This document shows positions 1 to 12,345 of a DNA stretch of 64,000 nucleotides, piece after piece. The stretch is taken from positions 1,364,001 through 1,428,000 of the forward strand of contig NC_013131.1 of assembly GCF_000024025.1 (NCBI RefSeq). Direction: 5' to 3'. The notes under the pieces were generated by a model. The model was not told the DNA's origin. It worked only from the letters and a program-made list of their open reading frames with translations, and made no database searches. Source of the stretch: Catenulispora acidiphila DSM 44928 (GTDB lineage Bacteria > Actinomycetota > Actinomycetes > Streptomycetales > Catenulisporaceae). The translations under genes and the position numbers were made by a program. The first letter of the stretch is position 1. Each line of letters starts with the position of its first letter.

Positions 1-1371
1 AGCGCGAAGCCGCGGCGACCGCTGCTGCCGGCCGGCGCGCTGCTCCTGCTCGGCGTCTCGCCGTTCTGGGACTTCGCGACCTCCGGTCTGGAGACCGGCC
101 TGGAAATCCTGTGGCTGGGCCTGTGCTGGCTGGCGCTGGTCGCCTGGTGCGCCGAGACGCCGGACACCAAGCGGCAGTACCTGGTGGCTCTGCTCATCGG
201 CCTGGCGCCCTTGGTCCGCCCCGAATTCGCCCTGATGGAAGCGGTCTTCGCCGTCGCGGCCTGGCTCCTCATCCGCCCCGGCAAGCGGCGCACGCTCCTG
301 CTTTTCGTTACGGCGCAAGCCTTCCCGCTGATCACCGAGATCTTCCGCGCGGGCTACTACGGCGAGCTGGTCCCGCTCCCGGCGCTGGCGAAGTCCGCCG
401 ACGGTTCGCAATGGAACCGCGGCTGGCGCTATGTCGAGGAAACACTCAAGGGCTACTTCGTCTGGATTCCGTTGGCGATCCTGCTCGCCGCCGCGATCGC
501 TCATCTCATGAACAAGAGCGCGCTGAAGTCCCGCACCACCACGATCCTGCTGGCGACGCCGGTGACCGCCGGTCTGCTGCTCGGCCTTTATGTGGTCAAG
601 GTCGGCGGTGACTTCATGCACGCGCGCATGGTGCTGCCGGTCCTGTTCCTTCTTGTTCTCCCGGTCTTGGTGGTTCCGGTGACGGCGGTCCTGGTTCCGG
701 CCGTCACGGCGACCGCGGTCTGGGCCGCCTACTGCGGTTCCACCTACTCGGTCCACTTCTACGACCAGAAACACGCCATCGCCGAGGACGAGCGCGTCGG
801 CTACCAGCAATGGACCGGACGGCCCAACCCGGAGACCTCGGCGGCATACACCAACCGCGAGCGGGGAATCGGGGAGGCGATCGCCTCCTGGACGGCGCAC
901 GGGCAGCACGTCCTGACCTCCGAGGGCGGGATCGACGTCCCGCTCGATCCCAGCCTGCCCTTCCCCTTCGCCGTGGCCGCCGGGCGGCTCGGCGCGGCCG
1001 GCGCCGAGACCCCGCTGCGGGACGAGGTCGTCGACACGCTGGGACTGGCGAACCCGCTCGGCGCGCACCTGACCGTCACCACCCCCGGCCGGCCCGGGCA
1101 CGAGAAGGAGCTGCCGTGGGCGTGGATCCTCGCCGACTACGGCGATCCGGCGGTCGTGGACACTCAAGAAGTTCTCAAGGGGGTTTCCCCGCAGCAGGTC
1201 GCCGCCGCGCGGCACGCCATGGGCTGCGGCGCCCTGAAGGAACTGCTGGATTCGACCAGACAGCCCATGACCTTCGGGCGGTTCTGGAGCAACCTCGCCG
1301 GCGCGGCGAGCCGGACGGCGCTGGTCGTCCCGGCAGATCCGTTCGCGGCGGAGAAGAAGTTCTGCCGGTGA
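1..1371 (+). CDS. AftB/ZomB-like polytopic membrane glycosyltransferase, C-terminal part (5' end outside window)
   Basis: The frame is open from the first base, so the N-terminus lies outside the window; 456 residues remain. Several hydrophobic helices fill the first half, followed by a soluble C-terminal domain. The motifs TSGLETGLE, RPEFALM, LPALAKS and GGDFMHARM resemble the GT-C family that includes mycobacterial AftB (terminal arabinofuranosyltransferase), annotated ZomB-like in other actinomycetes. Such enzymes move a sugar from a polyprenyl-phosphate donor to a cell-envelope acceptor outside the membrane. The acceptor cannot be told here. The catalytic N-terminal loop is not visible. 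Its position before wecA, which makes polyprenyl-linked sugars, fits an envelope role. Family assignment rests on remembered motifs; the precise sugar is unknown. Confidence 0.6.
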   Translation, partial: SAKPRRPLLPAGALLLLGVSPFWDFATSGLETGLEILWLGLCWLALVAWCAETPDTKRQYLVALLIGLAPLVRPEFALMEAVFAVAAWLLIRPGKRRTLLLFVTAQAFPLITEIFRAGYYGELVPLPALAKSADGSQWNRGWRYVEETLKGYFVWIPLAILLAAAIAHLMNKSALKSRTTTILLATPVTAGLLLGLYVVKVGGDFMHARMVLPVLFLLVLPVLVVPVTAVLVPAVTATAVWAAYCGSTYSVHFYDQKHAIAEDERVGYQQWTGRPNPETSAAYTNRERGIGEAIASWTAHGQHVLTSEGGIDVPLDPSLPFPFAVAAGRLGAAGAETPLRDEVVDTLGLANPLGAHLTVTTPGRPGHEKELPWAWILADYGDPAVVDTQEVLKGVSPQQVAAARHAMGCGALKELLDSTRQPMTFGRFWSNLAGAASRTALVVPADPFAAEKKFCR

Positions 1372-1536
1372 CCGCTTCCGTTCCACAGTTGTGACGCACT
1401 GCCTGCCGGGACTCGGCGTAGGGTTGTCTCGCGACGCAGGTGTCACCTGGTGCACACCGATGACCGTGGTGGATCCTCGGTCTGACTGTTCTTGTTCGGC
1501 CCAGCGGTTCCCAGCGAGAGAAGCGGAGAGGATCCC

Positions 1537-2886
1537 GTGAGGGAGTACCTGCTCGCCATGACGGTGGCACTGGCGGTGACCCTTCTCCTCGGCGGCCCGA
1601 TCCGGGCGCTGGCCATCCGGCTCGGGCTGGTGCCGGTGATCCGCGAGCGCGACGTGCACGTGACCCCGACGCCGCGCGTCGGAGGCCTGGCGATGTTCAT
1701 CGGGCTGGCCGCGGCGCTGACCGCGGCCGAGCACTTCCCGATGCTGGAGCGGGACGTCTACGGCGAGTCCAACACCATCCAGGCGCTGCTGTGGGGCGGC
1801 TTCCTGGTGGTGCTGCTGGGCATGGTGGACGACAAGTTCGAGCTGGACCCGCTGACCAAGTTCGCCGGCCAGATCTTCGCCGCCTCGGTGATGGTGGTGA
1901 AGGGGATCCAGATCAGCTGGCTGGTGATCCCCGGCATCGGCATCGTGGCCGTGGACCCCACGCTGTCCATCGTGCTGTCGGTGTTCCTGGTGCTGGCGCT
2001 GATGAACGCGGTGAACTTCGTCGACGGCATCGACGGGCTGGCCGCCGGCGTCAGCGGGATCGCCGCGCTGTCCTCCTTCGCCTACTGCTACCGGCTGGCC
2101 ATCAGCTACAAGCTCACCGGCGCCACCGCCCCGGCGCTGATCGCGATCGTCACGGTCGGGATCTGCCTGGGCTTCCTGGCCCACAACTGGGACCCGGCCC
2201 GGATGTTCATGGGCGACACCGGCTCGATGCTGCTGGGCATGCTGCTGGCCGCCACCTCGATCGCCATCATGGGCGGCATCGACCCCTACCAGCTCGGCGC
2301 CGGCGTCAGCCAGACCACCTCGGTCCACAAGCTGGTCCCGGCCTACCTGCCGCTGATCATGCCGGTCTCGGTGACCCTGCTGCCGATCGCCGACATGGTG
2401 ATGGCGGTGGTGCGGCGCACCAAGGCCGGCCTGTCCCCGCTGGCTCCGGACAAGGGCCACCTGCACCACCGGATGCTGCAGATCGGGCACTCCAAGCGCC
2501 GCGCGGTGCTCATCATGTACTTCTGGTCGGCGCTGGTGGCGTTCGTCACCGTGCTGTTCGCCGTGACGCCGTCCCGGCAGCCGATCGTCTACGGCGCCAT
2601 AGCGATGACGCTGGTGGGACTGCTGATGCTGCTGGGACCTCGGCTCGGCGACCACCGGGAGCGGCTGCGGAACAAGGCGCTGCGCGTGGGCTCCTCGACC
2701 ACGGCCCGGCACCGCGCGAACACCGGTGGTGCCGCCGGTGCCGCCGGAACCGCCGCGCCGGAGGGCGCTCTGTCGCAGGGTTCGACGGTCGAGGCGGCCA
2801 TCCCGGCCATAGCGGCCTCGACGGAGAACGGGGTCGACCGCGCCGATCCCGACGGCGGCATGCGGCACCGTACTTTGTCACGTTGA
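1537..2886 (+). CDS. wecA: WecA/MraY-family undecaprenyl-phosphate GlcNAc-1-phosphate transferase
   Basis: 449 residues with about ten or eleven membrane helices. It transfers a sugar-1-phosphate from a UDP-sugar to decaprenyl or undecaprenyl phosphate at the inner face of the membrane, the first lipid-linked step in wall polysaccharide synthesis. Family motifs are intact: the DD pair at D98-D99, NFVDGIDGLA with D163 and D166, FMGDTGS, and HLHHR at 308-312. The GTG at 1537 is chosen because GGAGAG lies six bases before it; a longer frame upstream has no good ribosome site. The C-terminal ~80 residues after the last helix are Ala/Gly-rich and probably disordered. The order wecA-atpI-atpB is the same as in Mycobacterium tuberculosis (Rv1302-Rv1304), which favours WecA over MraY. 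Confidence 0.9.
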   Translation: MREYLLAMTVALAVTLLLGGPIRALAIRLGLVPVIRERDVHVTPTPRVGGLAMFIGLAAALTAAEHFPMLERDVYGESNTIQALLWGGFLVVLLGMVDDKFELDPLTKFAGQIFAASVMVVKGIQISWLVIPGIGIVAVDPTLSIVLSVFLVLALMNAVNFVDGIDGLAAGVSGIAALSSFAYCYRLAISYKLTGATAPALIAIVTVGICLGFLAHNWDPARMFMGDTGSMLLGMLLAATSIAIMGGIDPYQLGAGVSQTTSVHKLVPAYLPLIMPVSVTLLPIADMVMAVVRRTKAGLSPLAPDKGHLHHRMLQIGHSKRRAVLIMYFWSALVAFVTVLFAVTPSRQPIVYGAIAMTLVGLLMLLGPRLGDHRERLRNKALRVGSSTTARHRANTGGAAGAAGTAAPEGALSQGSTVEAAIPAIAASTENGVDRADPDGGMRHRTLSR

Positions 2887-3022
2887 TCACACCCGGTGTT
2901 GGCGCCGCGTCCACCCCGCATACGTTCGCCCAGCTGAAGAAGTACGCACTCTGAGGGAGCCGATCCGGAAAAACACAGGTCCAGAGGGCTTGCGAAAACC
3001 GGTTCGTGCGTAGAAGGCGAGC

Positions 3023-3040
3023 TTGTGATAGCTTTCACGA
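3023..3040. promoter_or_regulatory. Rex-like redox operator upstream of the atp operon
   Basis: TTGTGATAGCTTTCACGA differs from the Streptomyces Rex consensus TTGTGAANNNNTTCACAA at two of its fourteen fixed positions. It lies 113 bases before the first atp helper gene, in the 266-bp gap after wecA. Rex senses the NADH/NAD+ ratio, and the atp operon is a described Rex target in Streptomyces coelicolor. A TANNNT-type -10 (TAACCT, 3082-3087) follows the site, so promoter occlusion is plausible. Confidence 0.6.
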
Positions 3041-3152
3041 ACAAGGGGATGAGGGGTTGTGAGAAATCCGAACCGCCCCCGTAACCTGACCGACACGACG
3101 CGGTGCCGGATCCCCGGCAGCGCGCGACCTACAAGACTTCTTGAGGGAAGCC

Positions 3153-3632
3153 ATGCAGGCCATTGACGCCCGATTGTTGCGCGGAGCAGCGGTACCGACC
3201 GCTGCCGCCGGCGCGATCGCCGTCGTGCTCTGCGCCGTGCTGGTCGGCAGCAAGGGTCTGATCGGGGCGCTGCTCGGCAGCGTCATCGTCCTGGCCTTCT
3301 TCTCGGTGACGATCGTCATCATCAGCCGTGTCGCCCAGAGCCAGCCGCAGATGCTGCTCGGGTACGCGATGCTCACCTATCTGGGCAAGATCTTCTTCCT
3401 GTTCGCGCTGATGATCGCGTTCAAGCACACCACCTTGTTCCACTTCCGGTCCTTCGGGTTCACGATGCTGGGCCTGACCCTGGTGTGGCTGGCCGCCGAG
3501 ACCCGCGCGGTGCTCAAGACGAAGATCTTCTACGCGGACCCCTCCGCGATCCCGGACTCGCTGAAGCCGGTGGCGCCCGCGCGCCCGGCGAGCACCGCCG
3601 AGTCCGAACCGTCGCCCTCCGGCGGCCGGTAA
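3153..3632 (+). CDS. atpI: AtpI-like membrane protein of the ATP synthase operon
   Basis: 159 residues with four likely membrane helices (about 14-32, 37-60, 72-92 and 100-118) and a Pro/Ala/Ser-rich tail. It matches in size, helix layout and position the actinobacterial AtpI-type protein (Rv1303 in M. tuberculosis). AtpI proteins help assemble the c-ring or handle Mg2+; the exact role in actinobacteria is not settled. The ATG at 3153 is preferred over the TTG at 3141 because GAGGGAAG sits just before it. It is probably the first gene of the atp transcript, controlled from the Rex-like site upstream. Confidence 0.75.
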   Translation: MQAIDARLLRGAAVPTAAAGAIAVVLCAVLVGSKGLIGALLGSVIVLAFFSVTIVIISRVAQSQPQMLLGYAMLTYLGKIFFLFALMIAFKHTTLFHFRSFGFTMLGLTLVWLAAETRAVLKTKIFYADPSAIPDSLKPVAPARPASTAESEPSPSGGR

Positions 3633-3662
3633 GCACCATGACCGCCCATCAACCGGCCTGTT

Positions 3663-3736
3663 GGCCGGACCTGACGCATCCCCTGCGCACTGCCGGAACC
3701 GGACTGTGCTACCGGCCGGACCTGACCCATCCCCTG
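3663..3736 (+). repeat. Pair of 23-bp direct repeats, 51 bp apart
   Basis: The unit starts GGCCGGACCTGAC and ends CATCCCCTG; the copies at 3663-3685 and 3714-3736 differ at one base. They lie in the 225-bp gap between atpI and the AtpZ-like gene, which shows no other clear signal. Function unknown. Confidence 0.7.
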
Positions 3737-3857
3737 TTCTGTGTCCGGTACCGGACCGGCCCAGGTCACGAGTTCCTAACGCATTCCAGCGTGCCGCTCA
3801 CGCCTTCTCAGCTGGGTTTCAGGGAAGGTCATCTCTCCTGCTATCGTCCGAGGCGGC

Positions 3858-4187
3858 ATGAGCAGCATGAGCAGTACACACAAGACGAAAACCCCCACCG
3901 GGAAGCCGGAGAAGAAGGTCGATCCGTACTCGATCTCGGGCTATCTGTTGGCGGGCATGGTCCTCTACGGCGGCCTCGGCTGGCTGATCGACAAGTGGGC
4001 CGGCACCTCCGACGTGTTCGCACCGATCGGGGTGGTCTTCGGACTGGCCGCGGGCCTGTACCTCACCTTCCGGCAGGTGTCGGTCCTGGAGAGGCAGGAA
4101 CGCGAGGCGCTGATCCGCAGGCGCCGCGCCCTGGCCGACGTCGAGCCCGAGGACGGGGACAGCACGGCGCGCACGTACGACCGGTAA
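3858..4187 (+). CDS. AtpZ/AtpI-family small membrane protein
   Basis: 109 residues. A short charged N-terminus precedes two membrane helices (about 25-50 and 57-76). GGLGWLIDKW and a Gly-rich second helix (IGVVFGLAAGLYLTF) are typical of the AtpZ/AtpI (Pfam ATPase_gene1) family. A basic, acidic C-terminal tail faces the cytoplasm. The family works with F1Fo assembly and cation transport. A second ATG three codons in (3867) is an equally good start; no strong ribosome site decides between them. It sits 124 bp before atpB in the same direction and probably belongs to the same transcript. Together with the preceding gene the operon has two helper genes. Confidence 0.75.
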   Translation: MSSMSSTHKTKTPTGKPEKKVDPYSISGYLLAGMVLYGGLGWLIDKWAGTSDVFAPIGVVFGLAAGLYLTFRQVSVLERQEREALIRRRRALADVEPEDGDSTARTYDR

Positions 4188-4311
4188 GGCCAGAACGACC
4201 CGCACGACCGATAACCACGACACATCCAGTGCCGATCGCGCGCCCGGGGGCGACCCGGACGCGCCGACACCTGAAGGTTGCCGTCACGATGAGCCAGTCT
4301 GGATACACACG

Positions 4312-5163
4312 ATGAGTCTTAGCCTTGCCAGCGGCACGGTCCTGGCCGCGGACAGCGGCACGGGCTGCGGTAGCGGCACGCCGCACCTGTTCGGGAACAA
4401 CGGGGGCTTCTCCTGCGTCTCGCCGAGCTCGGAGGACTTCGACTTCGCCAGCCGTCCCGCGTTCCACATCTTCGGCTACGGCGTCACCAAGCCGACCCTG
4501 ATCGTCGCGCTGATCGTGGTCCTGATGATCACGTTCTTCTGGGTCGCGTTCAACAAGCCCAAGATGGTCCCGCGCGGCGTGCAGAACGTCGGGGAGGTGG
4601 CCTACCTGTTCGTGCGCGACCGCATCGCGCGCGACTCGATGGGCAAGCAGGGCGACAAGTACGTGCCCTTCCTGTTCACCCTGTTCTTCTTCGTCTGGCT
4701 GATGAACGTCATGTCGTTCGTCCCGGTGGTCCAGTTCCCGGTGAGCTCGGTCTACGCCTTCCCGCTGGCCCTGGCCATCATGGTCTGGCTGACCTACATG
4801 TACGCCGGCTTCAAGCGGCACGGCCTGGGCTACTTCCGGGTCCTCGGCGTCCCGAGCGGGGTGCCGATCGGCATCCTGGTCATCCTGACCCCGATCGAGC
4901 TGCTGTCGAACATCTTCATCCGGCCGTTCACCCTGGGTATCCGGCTCTTCGCGAACATGTTCGCCGGCCACCTGCTGCTGGCCACGTTCTCCGCCGGCGC
5001 CTGGTACATGTTCAGCGTCAAGGGGATCGTCTTCTCCGGCGCGTCCTTCACCATGGCGATCGTGATGACCGGCTTCGAGCTGTTCATCCAGGCGCTGCAG
5101 GCCTACATCTTCGTGATGCTGACCGCGAGCTACCTGCAGGGTGCGCTCGAGGAAGCGCACTAG
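4312..5163 (+). CDS. atpB: ATP synthase Fo subunit a
   Basis: 283 residues with five to six membrane helices. Subunit a forms the proton half-channels against the c-ring. The hallmark helix TLGIRLFANMFAGHLLL contains the essential arginine at R211, and the last helix keeps the E/Q-rich pattern FELFIQALQAYIF. The first ~45 residues form an unusual Gly/Ser/Cys-containing extracytoplasmic leader (two Cys, at about 19 and 35) ahead of the first helix. The ATG at 4312 gives a length normal for actinobacteria. Followed by atpE after 168 bp. Confidence 0.97.
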   Translation: MSLSLASGTVLAADSGTGCGSGTPHLFGNNGGFSCVSPSSEDFDFASRPAFHIFGYGVTKPTLIVALIVVLMITFFWVAFNKPKMVPRGVQNVGEVAYLFVRDRIARDSMGKQGDKYVPFLFTLFFFVWLMNVMSFVPVVQFPVSSVYAFPLALAIMVWLTYMYAGFKRHGLGYFRVLGVPSGVPIGILVILTPIELLSNIFIRPFTLGIRLFANMFAGHLLLATFSAGAWYMFSVKGIVFSGASFTMAIVMTGFELFIQALQAYIFVMLTASYLQGALEEAH

Positions 5164-5280
5164 GGGCTAGCACACAAGGGCTGTGCCCCGTCTCGGCAGC
5201 CCGACGCAGACGTGCGCTTCCTTGTTCCGGCGAGGGGGCGTGGTGCAAGACCACAACTCAAGATCCCGCATGACCTATAA

Positions 5281-5577
<297 letters not shown>

Positions 5578-5618
5578 AGCGCCGTCCCGAGCCCCTACGG
5601 ACCTAGGGAAGGTAGACC

Positions 5619-6194
5619 ATGATGCCTGCTGCGAACACCGCGGTTGTGCTGGCCGGTGAGTTCAACCCGGTCGTGCCCAAGGGCGACGAGCTCGTCATCG
5701 GCACGATCGCGTTCCTGATCATCTTCGTGATCTTCTGGAAGAAGCTCCTGCCGAACATCAAGAAGACCCTGGACGAGCGCACCGACGCCATCGAGGGCGG
5801 CATGCACCGTGCCGAGGAGGCCCAGGCGGCCGCCGCGGCGCTCCAGGAGGAGTACCAGCGCAACCTGACCGAGGCCCGGCACGAGGCCGCCAAGATCACC
5901 CAGCACGCCCGGGAACAGGGTGCGGAGATCGTGGCGCGGATGCGGGCCGAGGGCACCGAGCAGCGCGAGAACCTGGTGGCCGGCGGCCGGGCCCAGCTCG
6001 ACGCCGACGCCGCCGCGACCCGCGCCGCGCTCAAGGGCGACCTGGGCACGCTGGCCATCCAGCTGGCGAGCAAGATCGTCGGGGAGTCGCTGGAGGACGA
6101 GGCCCGCCAGCGCGGGACCGTCGACCGCTTCCTGGCCGAGCTGGAGGCCAAGGCCGACGCGGCCTCGGAGGCCACCGCCAAGGCCGGTGCCTGA
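5619..6194 (+). CDS. atpF: ATP synthase Fo subunit b
   Basis: 191 residues. One membrane helix (about 25-45, IGTIAFLIIFVIFWKKLLP) anchors a long charged Ala/Glu/Arg-rich coiled coil that forms the peripheral stalk to subunit delta. The start at 5619 (ATGATG) follows GGGAAGG; the second ATG at 5622 is possible. The stop codon overlaps the start of atpH (TGATG), so the two stalk subunits are translationally coupled. Unlike the mycobacterial case there is no b-delta fusion. Confidence 0.95.
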   Translation: MMPAANTAVVLAGEFNPVVPKGDELVIGTIAFLIIFVIFWKKLLPNIKKTLDERTDAIEGGMHRAEEAQAAAAALQEEYQRNLTEARHEAAKITQHAREQGAEIVARMRAEGTEQRENLVAGGRAQLDADAAATRAALKGDLGTLAIQLASKIVGESLEDEARQRGTVDRFLAELEAKADAASEATAKAGA

Positions 6195-7009
6195 TGCAGG
6201 GCGCCAGCCGCGAGGCCCTGGCCGCCGGAGCGGACCGTCTCGACGCGCTGACCTCGGCGCCCGGCGCTGACATCGCCGCCGTCGCCGACGACCTGTCGGC
6301 CGTGGCGGTGGCCTTCGGCAAGGACGCCTCGCTGCGCCGCATGCTGACCGACCCGGCCCGCCAGCCGGCCCAGCGCGCGGACATCGCGACCGCGCTGCTC
6401 GCCGGCAAGATCGGCGCCGACGCCGCCGCCCTGGTGGCCGGCATGGCGCGCTCGCGCTGGAGCGCTCCGCGCGATCTGGCCGACGCCGTGGCGGACCTGG
6501 CGGTCCGCGCCGACCTGGCGGTCGCCGAGCGGGACGGCAAGCTCGACGACGTCGAGGACGAGCTGTTCCGGCTCAGCCGGCTGCTGGACTCCAACGGCGA
6601 GCTGGCGCTGGCCCTGGCCGATGGCCGGGTCCCGGCGGACAAGCGGGTCGCGCTCGTGGACGGCCTGCTCTCGGGCAAGGTCGACGTCACGACCTACCGC
6701 CTGGTGGGACGCCTGGTGGCCGCCCCGCGCGGCCGGTCGATCAGCGCCGGCCTGACCGAGATCGGCAAGGAGGCGGCAGCGCGCCGCCAGCGGCTGATCG
6801 CCTACGTGACCGCGGCGGTCCCGATGACCGAGCAGCAGCGCGACCGTCTGGCGGCGGTGCTCAAGCGGCTGTACGGCCGGCAGGTCCACCTGAACGTGGA
6901 TCTGGACCCGGCGGTGCTGGGCGGACTGTCGGTGCGGGTCGGCGACGAGGTCGTCGACGGCACGGTGGCCACCCGGCTGGGACAGGCCCAGCGGCAGCTG
7001 GCCGGCTGA
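6194..7009 (+). CDS. atpH: ATP synthase F1 subunit delta
   Basis: 271 residues, as usual for actinobacteria and longer than the ~177-residue E. coli protein. The N-terminal part is an Ala-rich helical bundle that binds the alpha N-termini. The C-terminal part ends with the family signature VDLDPAVLGGLSVRVGDEVV and DGTVATRLGQ. It links the b stalk to the top of F1. The start overlaps the atpF stop by one base. A 194-bp gap to atpA follows. Confidence 0.93.
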   Translation: MQGASREALAAGADRLDALTSAPGADIAAVADDLSAVAVAFGKDASLRRMLTDPARQPAQRADIATALLAGKIGADAAALVAGMARSRWSAPRDLADAVADLAVRADLAVAERDGKLDDVEDELFRLSRLLDSNGELALALADGRVPADKRVALVDGLLSGKVDVTTYRLVGRLVAAPRGRSISAGLTEIGKEAAARRQRLIAYVTAAVPMTEQQRDRLAAVLKRLYGRQVHLNVDLDPAVLGGLSVRVGDEVVDGTVATRLGQAQRQLAG

Positions 7010-7203
7010 GCCGCGCACCGGCGCAGCGGCGCTCGGCGTCAAGGCTTAGCGTCGTACAAGAAGTGCACACTGTGCCCAATTGAAGATCTGACGAATTACC
7101 CACCAGAAACGACCTGCGGGTGGTGGCGGCGGGCGGTGTCCCTGGACGATCAGGGAGCCCGCTGCTGCCCGGCCCGGATGAATCTAGGAGAGCAGGAATA
7201 CTC

Positions 7204-8838
7204 ATGACGGAGCTCACGATCCGTCCGGAGGAGATCCGGGACGCGTTGGAGCGCTTTGTCGCTTCCTACGAGGCGCCCGAGGCGTCGAAGGACGAAGTCG
7301 GCACCGTGACCGAGATCGGTGACGGCATCGCCAAGGTCGAAGGTCTGCCCTCGGCGATGACCAACGAGCTGCTGAAGTTCGAGGACGGCACTCTGGGCAT
7401 CGCCCTGAACCTGGACGTCCGGGAGATCGGCGTCGTGGTCCTGGGCGACTACGAAGGCATCGAAGAAGGCCAGCGGGTCGCGCGCACCGGAGAGATCCTG
7501 TCCACCCCGGTCGGCGACAGCTTCATGGGCCGCGTGGTGAACCCGCTCGGCGAGCCGATCGACGGCCTGGGCCCGATCGAGGCCGAGGGCACCCGCATCC
7601 TGGAGCTGCAGGCGCCGGGCGTCATGGCCCGGCAGTCGGTCAAGGAGCCGCTGCAGACCGGGATCAAGGCCATCGACTCGATGACCCCGATCGGCCGCGG
7701 CCAGCGCCAGCTGATCATCGGCGACCGGCAGACCGGCAAGACCGCGGTCGCCGTCGACACGATCATCAACCAGAAGCAGAACTGGGAGTCCGGCGACCCC
7801 AAGAAGCAGGTCCGCTGCATCTACGTCGCCATCGGCCAGAAGGGCTCCACCATCGCGGCCGTCAAGGGCGCGCTGGAGGAGGCCGGGGCGATGAAGTACA
7901 CGACCATCGTCGCCGCTCCCGCCTCCGACGCGGCCGGCTTCAAGTACCTGGCGCCCTACACCGGCTCGGCCATCGGCCAGCACTGGATGTACGACGGCAA
8001 GCACGTCCTGATCGTCTTCGACGACCTGACCAAGCAGGCCGAGGCCTACCGCTCGATGTCGCTGCTGCTGCGCCGCCCGCCGGGGCGCGAGGCCTACCCC
8101 GGCGACGTCTTCTACCTGCACTCCCGTCTGCTGGAGCGCTGCGCGAAGCTGAACGACGAGATGGGCGGCGGCTCCATGACCGGTCTGCCGGTCATCGAGA
8201 CCAAGGCCAACGACATCTCGGCGTTCATCCCGACCAACGTCATCTCCATCACCGACGGTCAGTGCTTCTTCGAGACCGACCTGTTCAACTCCGGCGTCCG
8301 CCCGGCGATCAACGTGGGTACCTCGGTCTCCCGCGTCGGCGGCTCGGCGCAGGTGAAGGCGATGCGCTCGGTCTCCGGCTCGCTGCGCGTGGACCTGGCG
8401 CAGTTCCGCGACCTGGAGGCGTTCGCCGCCTTCGCCTCGGACCTGGACGACGCCTCCAAGGCCCAGCTCGCCCGCGGCCAGCGCATGGTGGAGATCCTCA
8501 AGCAGGGCCAGTACGAGCCCTACCCGGTCGAGGAGCAGGTGGCCTCGATCTGGATCGGCACCTCGGGCTCGATCGACGACGTGCCGGTGGCCGACGTGCG
8601 CCGCTTCGAGAAGGAGTTCGTCTCCTACCTCAAGACCGACCACTCCGGCGTCCTGAACTCCATCCGCGAGACCGGCCAGCTCTCCGACGACACCGTCTCG
8701 GCGTTCAAGGACGCGGTCGCGCAGTTCAAGCGCGGCTTCGAGCTCGGCGACGGCACGCTGCTGGCCGACCAGGGCAAGGCCGAGGCGATGGACGAGGGCG
8801 ACGTCGGCCAGGCCACGATCACCAAGCACAAGGCCTGA
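7204..8838 (+). CDS. atpA: ATP synthase F1 subunit alpha
   Basis: 544 residues. Non-catalytic nucleotide-binding subunit. Beta-barrel domain 25-95, Walker A GDRQTGKT at 173-180, Walker B VLIVFDDL near 265, conserved [15 protein letters not shown] and the VGGSAQ segment, then the helical C-terminal domain, which has the longer actinobacterial tail ([20 protein letters not shown]). The ATG at 7204 is chosen over the GTG at 7120: AGGAGAGCAGG lies just before it and [11 protein letters not shown] is the standard N-terminus. Confidence 0.98.
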   Translation: MTELTIRPEEIRDALERFVASYEAPEASKDEVGTVTEIGDGIAKVEGLPSAMTNELLKFEDGTLGIALNLDVREIGVVVLGDYEGIEEGQRVARTGEILSTPVGDSFMGRVVNPLGEPIDGLGPIEAEGTRILELQAPGVMARQSVKEPLQTGIKAIDSMTPIGRGQRQLIIGDRQTGKTAVAVDTIINQKQNWESGDPKKQVRCIYVAIGQKGSTIAAVKGALEEAGAMKYTTIVAAPASDAAGFKYLAPYTGSAIGQHWMYDGKHVLIVFDDLTKQAEAYRSMSLLLRRPPGREAYPGDVFYLHSRLLERCAKLNDEMGGGSMTGLPVIETKANDISAFIPTNVISITDGQCFFETDLFNSGVRPAINVGTSVSRVGGSAQVKAMRSVSGSLRVDLAQFRDLEAFAAFASDLDDASKAQLARGQRMVEILKQGQYEPYPVEEQVASIWIGTSGSIDDVPVADVRRFEKEFVSYLKTDHSGVLNSIRETGQLSDDTVSAFKDAVAQFKRGFELGDGTLLADQGKAEAMDEGDVGQATITKHKA

Positions 8839-8893
8839 TCGCCGGTGACTCAGACTCCAGTGCACGACGAGCAGCGGGAAGGGGTGAACTGAC

Positions 8894-11698
<2,805 letters not shown>

Positions 11699-11754
11699 GG
11701 GCCCTGAGGTACACGTAGATGCGGCCGGGACTCGACGGTGAGGAGCTTTCGTAA

Positions 11755-12201
11755 ATGCTCAGCGCTGTCGAGATCCTGGCCGTCTGCTTTGTGATCCTGT
11801 GTTTGTCCGTGGCTTTCATCCCGATGCGCCGCCATCTGATCCGCCGCGGCGGCGGAGCCTTCGACTGCGCGGTCCGCTTCGGTCCGCTGCCGGTCCTCGG
11901 CGACGCCTCGGGCTGGTCCTTCGCCGTCGGCCGCTACCGCGACCTCACGGTGGACCTCTACCGGGTGTTCAGCTACTCCCCGCGCCCCCGCACGAGCCTG
12001 GCTCGGCGGGGGTTCGACGTCGTGGCCCGCCGCGACGCCGCCGGGGAGGAGGGCCGCACCCTGCTGCCCGGCTGGGCGGTGCTGGAGTGTTCGGCGGCTG
12101 GGCGCGTGGTGGAACTGGCGATGTCGACGGAGTCGATGATGGCGTTCCTGACATGGGTCGAGGCGGCGCCGCCGGGATGGAACATCTCGCGGGTGAGCTG
12201 A
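11755..12201 (+). CDS. DUF2550 membrane-anchored protein
   Basis: 148 residues. One N-terminal membrane helix (about 3-24) ending in RRHLIRRGGG, then a compact cytoplasmic-type domain with the DUF2550 features FDCAVRF, GWSFAVGRY and LYRVFSY, and a conserved end FLTWVEAAPPGWN. Function unknown. In actinobacteria this gene regularly follows atpC; the 56-bp gap and same direction suggest co-transcription with the atp operon. Confidence 0.85.
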   Translation: MLSAVEILAVCFVILCLSVAFIPMRRHLIRRGGGAFDCAVRFGPLPVLGDASGWSFAVGRYRDLTVDLYRVFSYSPRPRTSLARRGFDVVARRDAAGEEGRTLLPGWAVLECSAAGRVVELAMSTESMMAFLTWVEAAPPGWNISRVS

Positions 12202-12345
12202 GCCGCGCCCCGGCTTCCTCGGAACGGCTTCCTCCGACCGCCTTTCCGGCGCCTTCCCGGACCGGCTTCCCCGCCCGGTGAGACCCGCCACAATCGCCCC
12301 ACCGGTGTCATGCACCGGGTACGGCCACCGGCTAGCGTGGTGCCC

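Noticed and set aside
7120-7203. An extended N-terminus for atpA from the GTG at 7120
   Set aside because: The added 28 residues match nothing and the ATG at 7204 has a strong ribosome site and the family start.
12202-12345. A cobalamin riboswitch before the adenosyltransferase
   Set aside because: The 144-bp region is short and has no B12-box-like sequence (GCCACTG type), so no riboswitch can be supported.
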